A stretch of 64,000 bases of DNA from positions 585,648 through 649,647 of the forward strand of contig NZ_VOMB01000016.1 in the NCBI RefSeq assembly GCF_019050325.1, written 5' to 3'. The notes beneath the pieces are model-generated. The model had not been told where the DNA came from. It searched no databases and saw only the letters and a list, made by a program, of their open reading frames with translations. Position numbers and translations under genes: made by a program. The stretch comes from [Mycobacterium] fortunisiensis (GTDB taxonomy: Bacteria; Actinomycetota; Actinomycetes; Mycobacteriales; Mycobacteriaceae). Positions 17,045-26,513 of this stretch are shown piece after piece; the stretch's first letter is position 1; each line of letters starts with the position of its first letter.

Positions 17045-17544
17045 GTGCCGTACCGCTGATCGGTATAGCGGCGGAGGTTGTGCAGGAAACGCTGGAACAG
17101 CCAGGCCATCACGGGCCGGCCCAGCATCATCCCGAACTGTCCGGCCAGCCCGCTGGGCTTCATGGCCATCACCCAGGTCAGGTGGCAACCGTCCGGGGTC
17201 TGGACCACGCGGTAGTCCTCGGCGAAGGCCGAGATCGCGTTCGACGTGCTGGTGTTGAATCGGAACGCCATGTGTGAGAACGGTTCCCAGGCCAGGAATT
17301 CCTCGTCGCCGACGATGTGCCCGCGCATCGTGACAGTGCGGGTGGTGCCCACGCCGCGCGGTTCGGGGCTGGTCCACTGCACGTCGGTGATGACAGTCGC
17401 CCACTGCGGCCACGAGGTCTCGTCGGAGAGCACCTCGAAGAGTTGCTCGGGCGTGATCGCCAGATCGACGGTGCTGACGAAGCGGAACGGCGCGCGGTCG
17501 ATGAAGTCCAACTCGACGCGCTCGCACTGGTAGGTCCGGGCCAT
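17041..17544 (-). CDS. SRPBCC family protein, Rv2574 homologue
   Basis: 167 residues. FRFVSTVDLAITPEQLFEVL opens the SRPBCC fold and PQWATVITDVQWTSPEPRGVG is a typical second segment; the C-terminal helix ends FQRFLHNLRRYTDQRYGT. Position next to aspS and sequence match Rv2574 of M. tuberculosis. Function unknown; a lipid- or polyketide-binding pocket is likely. A TAGGGT on the minus strand a few bases upstream suggests a very short leader, and an inverted repeat at 17548-17572 could be its operator. Confidence 0.82.
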   Translation of the reverse strand: MARTYQCERVELDFIDRAPFRFVSTVDLAITPEQLFEVLSDETSWPQWATVITDVQWTSPEPRGVGTTRTVTMRGHIVGDEEFLAWEPFSHMAFRFNTSTSNAISAFAEDYRVVQTPDGCHLTWVMAMKPSGLAGQFGMMLGRPVMAWLFQRFLHNLRRYTDQRYGT

Positions 17545-17547
17545 GGG

Positions 17548-17572
17548 TAGACACCCTAAGGGAGTGTGTCTA
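17548..17572. promoter_or_regulatory. Inverted repeat upstream of the Rv2574 homologue
   Basis: TAGACAC (17548-17554) and GTGTCTA (17566-17572) are perfect 7-bp arms with an 11-bp spacer. The repeat covers the candidate -10 of the minus-strand SRPBCC gene and lies about 85 nt upstream of aspS. A regulator binding here is possible but none is identified. Confidence 0.35.
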
Positions 17573-17655
17573 GTGGTGGGTCGGCCCGCCCGGATCTGCC
17601 CACGTCGACTCTCTAGACTGGTCAGTCGTCCTTACCTTCTTCATGAGGAGTTTTC

Positions 17656-19425
17656 GTGCTGCGCAGCCACGCCGCGGGTTCACTGCGGCCCGCCGATGCC
17701 GGTCAGACGGTCACCTTGGCCGGATGGGTGGCGCGCCGTCGTGACCACGGCGGCGTGATCTTCATCGACATCCGCGATGCGTCGGGCGTGTCGCAGGTCG
17801 TGTTCCGTGAAGGCGATGTGCTCGCCGCTGCCCACCGGTTGCGCGCCGAGTTCTGCATCGCCGTCACCGGTGTGGTCGAGGTACGTCCCGAGGGCAACGA
17901 AAACCCTGAGATCCCGACCGGCAAGATCGAGGTGAACGCCACCTCGCTGACCGTGCTGTCCGAGAGCGCCCCACTGCCGTTCCAGCTCGACGAGACCGCG
18001 GGCGAGGAAGCCCGGCTCAAGTACCGCTACCTGGATCTGCGGCGGGAAGGCCCGGGTAACGCAATCCGGTTGCGCTCCAAGGTGAACGCCGCCGCCCGTG
18101 GCGTACTGGCCGAGCACGACTTCGTCGAGATCGAAACCCCGACCCTGACCCGCTCGACCCCCGAGGGTGCCCGCGACTTCCTGGTGCCCGCGCGTCTGCA
18201 GCCCGGATCGTTCTACGCGCTGCCGCAGAGCCCCCAACTGTTCAAGCAGCTGCTCATGGTCGCGGGCATGGAGCGCTACTACCAGATCGCGCGCTGCTAC
18301 CGCGACGAGGACTTCCGCGCCGACCGCCAGCCGGAGTTCACCCAGCTGGACATGGAGCTCAGCTTCGTCGACGCCGACGATGTGATGGGGATCGCCGAGC
18401 AGGTCCTGCGGGCGGTCTGGTCGACCATCGGTTACGAGCTGCCGCTGCCGTTGCCGCGGATCAGCTACGACGAGGCGATGCGCCGGTTCGGCTCCGACAA
18501 GCCCGACCTGCGGTTCGGTGTCGAACTCATCGAGTGCACCGAGTACTTCAAGGACACTCCGTTCCGGGTGTTCCAGGCCCCGTATGTGGGCGCGGTGGTG
18601 ATGTCCGGCGGAGCGTCGCAGCCGCGTCGCACCCTCGACGGCTGGCAGGAATTCGCCAAGCAGCGTGGCCACAAGGGGCTGGCCTATGTGCTGGTCGGGG
18701 AGGACGGCACGCTGGGCGGTCCCGTGGCCAAGAACCTCACCGACGCCGAGCGCGACGGCCTGGCCGCCCACGTCGGTGCCAAGCCCGGTGACTGCGTGTT
18801 CTTCGCGGCGGGCCCGGCCCGCACGGCGCGTGCGCTGCTGGGTGCCACCCGCATCGAGATCGCCAAGCGTCTGGACCTGATCGACCCGGCCGCCTGGGCG
18901 TTCACCTGGGTGGTGGACTTCCCGATGTTCGAACCGGCCGACGTGGCGACGGCCTCGGGCGACGTCGCCGTGGGCTCAGGTGCCTGGACGGCCGTGCACC
19001 ACGCCTTCACTGCGCCGAAGGTCGAATCGGAGGACACCTTCGATACCGATCCCGGCAGCGCGCTGTCCGATGCCTACGACATCGTCTGCAACGGCAACGA
19101 GATCGGCGGTGGCTCCATCCGTATCCACCGGCGCGACATCCAGGAGCGGGTGTTCGCGATGATGGGAATCGACCACGACGAAGCCCAGGAGAAGTTCGGA
19201 TTCCTGTTGGACGCCTTCACTTTCGGCGCGCCGCCGCATGGTGGCATCGCGTTCGGCTGGGACCGCATCACCGCGCTGCTGGCCGGAGTGGACTCGATCC
19301 GCGAAGTCATCGCGTTCCCGAAGTCCGGCGGTGGCGTCGACCCGCTGACCGACGCGCCGGCACCGATCACCGCAGCGCAGCGCAAGGAATCCGGAATCGA
19401 CGCCAAGCCGGAGGTGAAGGCTTAA
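17656..19425 (+). CDS. aspS: Aspartyl-tRNA synthetase
   Basis: 589 residues, full length for bacterial AspRS. An OB-fold anticodon-binding domain (residues about 1-110, [23 protein letters not shown]) precedes the class II catalytic core: motif 2 [20 protein letters not shown], the bacterial GAD insertion (about 280-420) and motif 3 [15 protein letters not shown]. It charges tRNA-Asp. Mycobacteria lack an AsnRS, so the enzyme is expected also to make Asp-tRNA-Asn for GatCAB; this is family knowledge. GTG 17656 has GAGGAG 7 nt upstream. Its TAA overlaps the TAA of the convergent gene in TTAA. Confidence 0.98.
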   Translation: MLRSHAAGSLRPADAGQTVTLAGWVARRRDHGGVIFIDIRDASGVSQVVFREGDVLAAAHRLRAEFCIAVTGVVEVRPEGNENPEIPTGKIEVNATSLTVLSESAPLPFQLDETAGEEARLKYRYLDLRREGPGNAIRLRSKVNAAARGVLAEHDFVEIETPTLTRSTPEGARDFLVPARLQPGSFYALPQSPQLFKQLLMVAGMERYYQIARCYRDEDFRADRQPEFTQLDMELSFVDADDVMGIAEQVLRAVWSTIGYELPLPLPRISYDEAMRRFGSDKPDLRFGVELIECTEYFKDTPFRVFQAPYVGAVVMSGGASQPRRTLDGWQEFAKQRGHKGLAYVLVGEDGTLGGPVAKNLTDAERDGLAAHVGAKPGDCVFFAAGPARTARALLGATRIEIAKRLDLIDPAAWAFTWVVDFPMFEPADVATASGDVAVGSGAWTAVHHAFTAPKVESEDTFDTDPGSALSDAYDIVCNGNEIGGGSIRIHRRDIQERVFAMMGIDHDEAQEKFGFLLDAFTFGAPPHGGIAFGWDRITALLAGVDSIREVIAFPKSGGGVDPLTDAPAPITAAQRKESGIDAKPEVKA

Positions 19426-20096
19426 CCGCGCTGGACGTTGTCCTGTGCCCGCCTGACCAATCCGGCGAACGTCGAGTTCGGTAGCGGTGAGATCCCGGTG
19501 ACAACGCGTGCCGACGCCGCCGGGGTGTCCCGCCGCAGGGCGGCGAGGTCGTTGCGGGGCACTTGGCTGCCCGGCCCGAGCATCGGTGCCCGCTCAACCC
19601 GGGCCTCGTCGAAGGGCGGAAACGTCGTCCGCTGGGTGCCGGTTCCGACGCCCGAACCGCTGCCGGTGCTCGAACCGGTGGCGGGTCCGGCGGACTTCGG
19701 TGTCCGGCCTCTACCGACGTCCGGCTGATCCGGTGCGTGGGCCCGCCGAGCTGATTCTCCGGCGATCGAATCGTCATCGTGGCCGGGCTCCGGCGGGGGT
19801 GGTGCGCTGCCGGTGACCTGCTCCAGATACTGCCGCCAGGCTTGCAGATACCCGAACAGTTGCTGGGTATAGTCCGCGGGCAGCTGCGCCGAAGTCGGCG
19901 CCGGCGGTGCGGTGGGCGGCACCGGGTAGGGCGACGGAAACGACGGCGGATAGGACGACGGATGCGACGGCACTGCGCCTGAAGCCCACGGATACGCCAG
20001 GCCGGTGGTCATCGCCGCCAACAGCGGCTCCAATAGTTGCCGCCAGGCCTGCAGGTACGCGTAGAGCTGTTGGGAGTAGTCGTTCGGGTACGTCAT
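19422..20096 (-). CDS. Unknown protein with two DYxQQLxxYLQAWRQxLE helices and a Pro-rich linker
   Basis: 224 residues; I do not recognise a family. Residues 6-24 ([19 protein letters not shown]) and 75-93 ([19 protein letters not shown]) are near-identical amphipathic helices separated by about 50 residues rich in Pro, Ser, Tyr and Ala. The remaining 120 residues are low-complexity ([14 protein letters not shown]) with a short C-terminal conserved-looking tail. No signal peptide or membrane segment. It is the last gene of the encapsulin-like operon; its ATG overlaps the oxidoreductase stop. The layout, docking helices on flexible linkers, suggests an adaptor or scaffold, possibly for loading enzymes into the shell; this is inference. 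Confidence 0.75.
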   Translation of the reverse strand: MTYPNDYSQQLYAYLQAWRQLLEPLLAAMTTGLAYPWASGAVPSHPSSYPPSFPSPYPVPPTAPPAPTSAQLPADYTQQLFGYLQAWRQYLEQVTGSAPPPPEPGHDDDSIAGESARRAHAPDQPDVGRGRTPKSAGPATGSSTGSGSGVGTGTQRTTFPPFDEARVERAPMLGPGSQVPRNDLAALRRDTPAASARVVTGISPLPNSTFAGLVRRAQDNVQRG

Positions 20097-22309
20097 GATG
20101 GCCCTCCGGGTGTGGTGAGGATGTCCAACGGGTGCGGTAGCGCGCGTTGACAGAAGTCGGCATCGAGAAGGCGTAGCGCCCTGGTGTCGGCCGGTTCACG
20201 GTTCTCGATGTCGAAGATGTAGCAGTAGTCACCGGCCGGAGTCGGCATCCGGATCGGGCTGGACAGTCCCTGGTCGAGAAAGCCGTACGGGAAAAGCCAA
20301 GGCAATATGGCGTTCTCGCGGCGGTCGAGGCCGCCGGATTCCACCCAGACGTAGTGGTCCAGGATGGCGTTGACCGCATGTCGTGCCGACTCGCAGGCGG
20401 CCTCCATCGACGTCATCCGAGTGAAGGTCCGGGTCCAGGTGCCGGCGAACACCACCGAGTTGTGGTGCACCTGGTAACCGCCGTGGCGGGCCTGCCAGAC
20501 ATGGCGCAGCTCGAGGTCTTCCAGCCACCGCTGGTCAGTCGGTGTGAAACTCCACGAGCTGCCGTGCGGGTTCCACGGATCACCGCCGGGGCGATTGCTC
20601 CAATCGCCGACGATCGGCACCAGGTACGGCGTCTCGTTGCGGACCACCCGGCCCGTGTCGGATCCCGGCCCCGGACCCGTCACCAGGCCCCGATCCAGCG
20701 CGTACCAGGCGGGCCAGGGCAGCACCTCTTGCGGAGCGTCGGCGGCGTCATTGGTCACCGCGGCGACGATCTGGCGCCAGACCTCACCGGCGATCTCGTC
20801 GGCGGTGCAGTCCCGGGCCGCTTTGCCGCGCCCCAGTGCATCGACGAGATGACGCGAGGGCGTGTTGAAGTCGCCGATGTCGACCGAGAGCACCGCGGCG
20901 TACCCATCGCGGGCCAGCACCGGCCGGTTCTGCCACATGACGTGTTGGTTGATCGAGGACAGCGCCCACTCTGTCCCGGCGTAGTACATGTGTCCGCGAA
21001 TGAGCTGAAACTCTGTGTCGAAATAGAATTGGATACCGCTGAGGGTCTGGAACCGATCCCAGGGCACGCGTCCGAGGTCGGCCATGCGGTACGGATCGCG
21101 CGGAGTTGACGGCCGGGTGTCACCGGGCTGCAACGGGCCGTCAGGTGGCGGCGGGGACGTGGTGAAGCCGTGCAGACGGGCGACGGTGCCGCCGGTGCCC
21201 GCCGCCCGCAGCGCAGCTGTGATCCGTTCGGCGGCAGGCGCATCCACCGCCACCACGGTGTAGTCCGGGTTCAGCCGGGTCCCGTCGGCCAGCACGATCT
21301 GGACTCGGGGTCGCAGATGCGGTGGCTGCTCGGGGTCGACGTCTGGCGGGGCGAGGTGCTCCGCGGCGCCCCGGACGAAGCGGACACCGAGGCAGACGAG
21401 GTGTCGATACCAGTGGTCGAACCAGGCCTCGGTGGTGGGGCCGTTGAGTACCCCGTCGGCCTTGTCGTCGCGGCGATCCATGTTCAGGTAGAGCTGGAGG
21501 TAGGTGGTGATGTTGGTCCGCGCGTCGCCCCACTTGGGGTCGAATGCGGCCAGTACCCGCGGCATTTCGCTGAGTAACGCGTCGAAGTTCGGCGAGTAGG
21601 AGACCGGGGTGTGGCGGGTGTCGCTGTCGCGTCCGGTGAAAAAGTCGTAGGAGGACAGGTTCTGCAGTTCCCGCTCCCGGCGCAACGGACTGGTCACCAG
21701 ATAGCGCAGCAACCGGCCCTGAAACGTTGCCACATCGGCGGCGCTGAACCCCAATTGGCCGAGTTGGCGCAGGATTCCGAAGAATTCGGCCAGGCTGCGT
21801 GGCAGCTCTCGGGGAAACACCAGAGAGGGCTTGCCATCGACCGTAGTGCCCTGGGTGACGACGCGCCGGACGTTGTCCATGACGGTGCGCGACGTCGGCT
21901 GCCAATCCACTGTGTTGCTGCACTGATAGACCGGGATCCGTTGGAACAGGTCCCAGATGTGCAGATAGTAGGCCGGGAAGAAGCGAAAACCGTGTTCCCC
22001 CGGGACGGCTCGCTCGGGCGGCCGCGGGCTGCCCGGCCGGCCCGGGAAAGGACGCAGTACTGCGTGACCGCCGTCGCTGGACCCCACCGTCGAGAACTGG
22101 GATGCGGCCAGGCCGCCGAGCTTGACCGGGGGATCGGTCCCGGCGGTGCCGCGCAGCCGGGCACGCTCGTCGGGTCGGGGTTCGTACACCGTCACGTCGA
22201 AACCGCGCTCGGCCAGCTCGTGCGCTGCGGTGAGACCGGCGATACCGGCGCCGATGACCATCACGGTCGGTGGCGGGGTGCGGGATGCGGGCGTCCTCAT
22301 CTTGGTCAT
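20093..22309 (-). CDS. FAD-dependent oxidoreductase, phytoene desaturase/hydroxysqualene dehydroxylase-like
   Basis: 738 residues. The N-terminal dinucleotide fold TVMVIGAGIAGLTAAHELAERG continues to an acidic strand end (VTVYEP). GEHGFRFFPAYY is a hallmark of the amine-oxidase-like group that includes HpnE and carotenoid desaturases. A C-terminal FAD segment (NSVVFAGTWTRTFTRMTSMEAAC) closes the fold. It is longer than usual (450-550), with an insertion and a C-terminal extension of about 80 residues. It probably dehydrogenates, isomerises or dehydroxylates a polyisoprenoid made by the synthase in the same operon. ATG 22309 overlaps the SCP2-like stop; an alternative ATG lies at 22300. Confidence 0.85.
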   Translation of the reverse strand: MTKMRTPASRTPPPTVMVIGAGIAGLTAAHELAERGFDVTVYEPRPDERARLRGTAGTDPPVKLGGLAASQFSTVGSSDGGHAVLRPFPGRPGSPRPPERAVPGEHGFRFFPAYYLHIWDLFQRIPVYQCSNTVDWQPTSRTVMDNVRRVVTQGTTVDGKPSLVFPRELPRSLAEFFGILRQLGQLGFSAADVATFQGRLLRYLVTSPLRRERELQNLSSYDFFTGRDSDTRHTPVSYSPNFDALLSEMPRVLAAFDPKWGDARTNITTYLQLYLNMDRRDDKADGVLNGPTTEAWFDHWYRHLVCLGVRFVRGAAEHLAPPDVDPEQPPHLRPRVQIVLADGTRLNPDYTVVAVDAPAAERITAALRAAGTGGTVARLHGFTTSPPPPDGPLQPGDTRPSTPRDPYRMADLGRVPWDRFQTLSGIQFYFDTEFQLIRGHMYYAGTEWALSSINQHVMWQNRPVLARDGYAAVLSVDIGDFNTPSRHLVDALGRGKAARDCTADEIAGEVWRQIVAAVTNDAADAPQEVLPWPAWYALDRGLVTGPGPGSDTGRVVRNETPYLVPIVGDWSNRPGGDPWNPHGSSWSFTPTDQRWLEDLELRHVWQARHGGYQVHHNSVVFAGTWTRTFTRMTSMEAACESARHAVNAILDHYVWVESGGLDRRENAILPWLFPYGFLDQGLSSPIRMPTPAGDYCYIFDIENREPADTRALRLLDADFCQRALPHPLDILTTPGGPS

Positions 22310-22707
22310 GGCGTTTCCGTCCGCAGCGCGGCCAGCAGGTCCGGATGAGCCGGTGACCGGACCACCGCGTGGACGTAGGCCAGCAGCGTGTCGTGAGCTC
22401 GCAACACCGCGTCCAGGGTGCCGCGGACGCACAGCAGGTCGGTTTCCACGGCATCGGCGAGTTGGACTCTGGCATCGAGTATTTCGAGTATTGCGGCGCG
22501 CGACGTACAGATCCGGACTCCGGCGGCAGCCGGGCCGTCGAGCACCTTCAGTGCGTCGCCGCCGGACAGGCAGAAGATCTCGTGGTCCACATCGATTTCG
22601 ACCACCAGCGGTCCGAGCCGGTCGGCGACCAGTCGGTAGCCGGCCGGTCCCTCGTCGGCCAGGTGCTCGATCGACCGTCGCAACAGCGACGAAACCCGCT
22701 CAGCCAT
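22306..22707 (-). CDS. SCP2-like lipid carrier domain protein
   Basis: 133 residues. The pattern of alternating strands (LVVEIDVDHEIFCLSGGD, AGVRICTSRAAILEILDARVQL) and a late helix (VRGTLDAVLRAHDTLLAYVHAV) matches small SCP2 sterol-carrier domains, in which the CTSRAAILEIL segment corresponds to the conserved strand-helix that follows the ligand tunnel. This assignment is moderate. It could carry the hydrophobic intermediate between the polyprenyl synthase and the FAD enzyme. It overlaps its upstream neighbour by 8 nt and its downstream neighbour by 4 nt. Confidence 0.6.
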   Translation of the reverse strand: MAERVSSLLRRSIEHLADEGPAGYRLVADRLGPLVVEIDVDHEIFCLSGGDALKVLDGPAAAGVRICTSRAAILEILDARVQLADAVETDLLCVRGTLDAVLRAHDTLLAYVHAVVRSPAHPDLLAALRTETP

Positions 22708-23722
22708 CGAGGAACTCGAATACGCCCGCGCCGGTGAACGCGATATCGCGGCCGCCGATTCTTCCGGTCACGGTGGCGGTGCCGTTGGTCTCGTACAGCA
22801 CCGTCGAGCGGGTGAGGCACAGCTCGCTCGGCTGCGCGAGCCGCGCGTAGGAGCCGGTGCGGAATTCAGCGTGCACCTTGTCGTCGACGCGCGCGGCCGC
22901 GATCCGGAACCGTTCCGGGATGCCCGACACCGTGCCGTCGAGGACCAGCCGCATCGGCGGCGGCAACGTGCAGTCAGGCGGCGCGGCCGGTGTGCCCACC
23001 CGTTCGGTGCTGACCGCGGCGTGTCGGAAGATCGCGGCGGGCTTGTCGTGGTGCCAGACATAGAGCGCCTGGGACAGGTAGTGGAGGCGACGACGGTCGG
23101 TCATCTGGAGAAACACCATCGACCAGGGGTCGCCGGGCTCCTCCGGCAGGATGGTGCCCCAGACCCAGCCGAAGTCGTCGCCCCACCGGAACCGGCCCCA
23201 GTTGTGGTCGTGATACGCGAGCTCGCCGGCGATGCGGTGTTCGGCGTCGGCGAGGCGCAGCCGGCCCTCGGCCCGCAGTCTCGGGACGAACAGCCAGTTC
23301 ATCCGGCCCGCGCCGACGGGCTGATTGTTGACCACGAAGGGCCGGCTGACCGGGGTGAACACGAGATCGCCCTGGATCCGGCTCCCGGGCAGGTCGAGTT
23401 GCACCCGGTAGCCGTCGGGGCCCACGGTCATCGTGTTATCGCCGACCGTGAGGTTGCCGAGATCGGCCGACACCTCGAGATCGGACCCGTCGAACCGCTC
23501 GATGGCTCCGCTCCATCGGCCGTCGTGGGCGATCACGATCACCCGCGGCACCAACCGATGGCGCCCGGCGGCGGTGGTCTCATCGGTGAGGCTGAGGTTG
23601 ATCAGGATCCGTCGGTCCGCACCGTGAATCACGAAGTGGTGCCACTCTTTGTACCCGTCGGGGTCCGCGGCGGCCAGTACCGGCGCTCGCAGGAAATCAC
23701 TGCCGGCAAGTACGGCGGTCAT
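22700..23722 (-). CDS. CrtC/AttH-like lipocalin-fold protein (carotenoid hydratase-like)
   Basis: 340 residues. Two beta-barrel halves are suggested by repeated strand patterns. The central ELAYHDHNWGRFRWGDDFGWVWG contains the D-H-N-W-G motif typical of the AttH/CrtC (hydroxyneurosporene synthase) superfamily. CrtC adds water across an isoprenoid double bond, so hydration of the operon's isoprenoid is a fair guess; non-catalytic ligand binding is also possible. ATG 23722 overlaps the stop of the 88-residue gene (ATGA). Earlier in-frame starts fall inside the neighbours. Confidence 0.7.
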   Translation of the reverse strand: MTAVLAGSDFLRAPVLAAADPDGYKEWHHFVIHGADRRILINLSLTDETTAAGRHRLVPRVIVIAHDGRWSGAIERFDGSDLEVSADLGNLTVGDNTMTVGPDGYRVQLDLPGSRIQGDLVFTPVSRPFVVNNQPVGAGRMNWLFVPRLRAEGRLRLADAEHRIAGELAYHDHNWGRFRWGDDFGWVWGTILPEEPGDPWSMVFLQMTDRRRLHYLSQALYVWHHDKPAAIFRHAAVSTERVGTPAAPPDCTLPPPMRLVLDGTVSGIPERFRIAAARVDDKVHAEFRTGSYARLAQPSELCLTRSTVLYETNGTATVTGRIGGRDIAFTGAGVFEFLDG

Positions 23723-23985
23723 CGTAGCCACCTCGCCGGGATCTCCGGTGACGACACGGTACCGGGCGGTTCGGGATCGGTCGGAACCACACCCTCGATC
23801 GCCGTTCCGAGCGCGGCCAGCCCGAGCAGCGCGTGAACGAAATCGTCGGCGGGGCGTGCGGGCCGCGGTTCGACGGCCGTGTCGCCCAGGGCGCGAATGG
23901 TCCGGGCCACCGAAACCAGGCCCATCAGATAGCCGAGAAAACTGCTCTGTTCGGCGAGTGCCGCACGCGGGTCGCAGAGGGTCAT
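23719..23985 (-). CDS. Small helical protein, unknown function (encapsulin-like operon)
   Basis: 88 residues, unrecognised. A helix of moderate hydrophobicity, FLGYLMGLVSVARTIRALG, lies at about 16-34, and DDFVHALLGLAALGTAIEGVV at 47-67; the tail is Pro-rich (PTDPEPPGTVSSPEIPARWLR). It could be a small membrane-associated or coiled protein, or a cargo with a flexible tail. It overlaps both neighbours by 4 nt, which strongly supports that it is translated. Confidence 0.6.
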   Translation of the reverse strand: MTLCDPRAALAEQSSFLGYLMGLVSVARTIRALGDTAVEPRPARPADDFVHALLGLAALGTAIEGVVPTDPEPPGTVSSPEIPARWLR

Positions 23986-24433
23986 GCGAAACCTTCCGGA
24001 CGGAGCCGGGCCAGTATCGCGTCATCGAGCCCGCGTCCGATGACGGTGTCGGCCAACAGCTCGGCCCATGCACGTGGAGCGGAACTCGGTGCTGCGGGTC
24101 CGTCGAGCACGTTGAGACTCACCGTTTCCCAGAGACGACGCAGATTCTCCACCGACTCCGAGACGGTGAGGGCGTCCCGCAGTCGAGCGCCGTCAGGACT
24201 CTGCGCGTAGCGCCGGCCTTCGGCGACGAGCAGATCGTGCAGTCCGCGCGCTGCGGTCGGATTGCCGAGGATGGCGCGCCGAGTTCCGAGCAGCAATTCG
24301 TGGGCGGCGCGCTCGGCACCGGTGACGTCGTCGGCGCAAGGCAGCAGTGATGGGGCCGCACGCTCGACGAGATCGAGAGTGAGCGCCCGGATCCGGTCGA
24401 GTTCGGCGAGCATGCCGATCAGGAGTTCAGGGT

Positions 24434-24437
<4 letters not shown>
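23982..24437 (-). CDS. Helical protein, unknown function (encapsulin-like operon)
   Basis: 151 residues, predicted almost entirely alpha-helical; I do not recognise a family. It starts MNPELLIGMLAELDRIRALTL and ends with a PRAWAELLADTVIGRGLDDA segment and an RLRPEGFA tail. There are no metal or cofactor motifs. ATG 24437 overlaps the stop of the polyprenyl synthase (ATGA), and its own stop overlaps the next ATG. Its place right after the synthase suggests a partner or cargo protein. Confidence 0.65.
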
Positions 24438-25615
<1,178 letters not shown>

Positions 25616-25624
25616 GGCGGATCG

Positions 25625-26440
25625 CTACGGGATCGGCTTCCCGTACAGCGTGACGAGGGCTTTGTTGTCCTTGATCCGCAGGGCGAATCCGATCCGGACC
25701 GCCAGCGCGAGGCGAGAGTTTGGGGCCTCGCCGACCACTTCGAGACCGGGAGAGACACTGACGGCAAGATCCACCGGTTCCTCGCCCGGTGAGGCGTCCG
25801 GGGCACCCGCGTGGGCGATGAGCCGGCGCCGGCCCAGCATCACCATCACGGTGCCCTTTGTGCCATCGAACACACCGCTGCCGCTGGGCACGTTGAATTT
25901 CTCGTCGAACTGTGACGCCCGATGTAGCGAGTTGACGTGTGCGCCGGACGGCAGTTCGTTGGTGAGGGGATACCCCGTCGTGACGTCGGCAAGATACTTC
26001 AGGGCCCGGGTATTGGTGACCAAACATGCCGGCGCGCGGTACCCCGCGTCTTCGACCTCCGCCCGGGCATCGATGAGAAATCCCAACAGGTCCGGAATGT
26101 AGGCGGCGTCGGCGGGCAACTTCGCAGCTGCATTGTCACGAAGCGCGCGCAGCACCCTGTTGTCCACCCGGCGGGCGAGTTTGGTGGCCGCCCAGTTCAC
26201 CTCGGCGATCAAGGAGTCGGGGGTGGGCGCGTGGGTCTGCACCAGGGTGACCCGGAAACCGACCTGCCGGTGGCGGATTCGCAGGAACTTCGGCTGGTTC
26301 ACGACCTCGCTGGGGACCCGGCTCTGGCCCGGATCACCGGTGTCCCAGTGCGGGATGGCCTGCCAGGCGATACAGGTCTGCTCGAACGTCTCGGTGATTG
26401 CCTGGTTGGCGATGGCCAATTGTTCTGTATTCAAATACAT
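25625..26440 (-). CDS. HK97-fold encapsulin-like protein (candidate nanocompartment shell)
   Basis: 271 residues, the size of classical encapsulins (about 265). By eye the order of elements follows the HK97 capsid fold: an E-loop-like strand pair (52-68), a long spine helix (75-100, AATKLARRVDNRVLRAL), an A-domain helix (115-132), then CLVTNTRALKYLAD (139-152) and GYPLTNEL, which parallel LVINT and HYPL in Thermotoga maritima encapsulin, and C-terminal strands (230-266, SPGLEVVGEAP to ALVTLYGK) parallel to GQDLSIGYEDR to ALILL. No cyclic-nucleotide-binding domain is present, unlike family 2B shells. ATG 26440 has a GGGGG about 8 nt upstream. It heads the isoprenoid operon, 73 nt after the cyclase gene. 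Confidence 0.6.
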   Translation of the reverse strand: MYLNTEQLAIANQAITETFEQTCIAWQAIPHWDTGDPGQSRVPSEVVNQPKFLRIRHRQVGFRVTLVQTHAPTPDSLIAEVNWAATKLARRVDNRVLRALRDNAAAKLPADAAYIPDLLGFLIDARAEVEDAGYRAPACLVTNTRALKYLADVTTGYPLTNELPSGAHVNSLHRASQFDEKFNVPSGSGVFDGTKGTVMVMLGRRRLIAHAGAPDASPGEEPVDLAVSVSPGLEVVGEAPNSRLALAVRIGFALRIKDNKALVTLYGKPIP

Positions 26441-26513
26441 TTGCCGACCCCCGTCGCCCGATCTTCAAAGCATGGCAGACGGCATTGACGGTTGGGGTAT
26501 TTTTCGATGTAAC

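Noticed and set aside
25625..26440. Assignment of the shell-like protein to encapsulin family 2B because of the nearby polyprenyl synthase and cyclase.
   Set aside because: No cyclic-nucleotide-binding domain and only 271 residues; family 2B shells are much longer.
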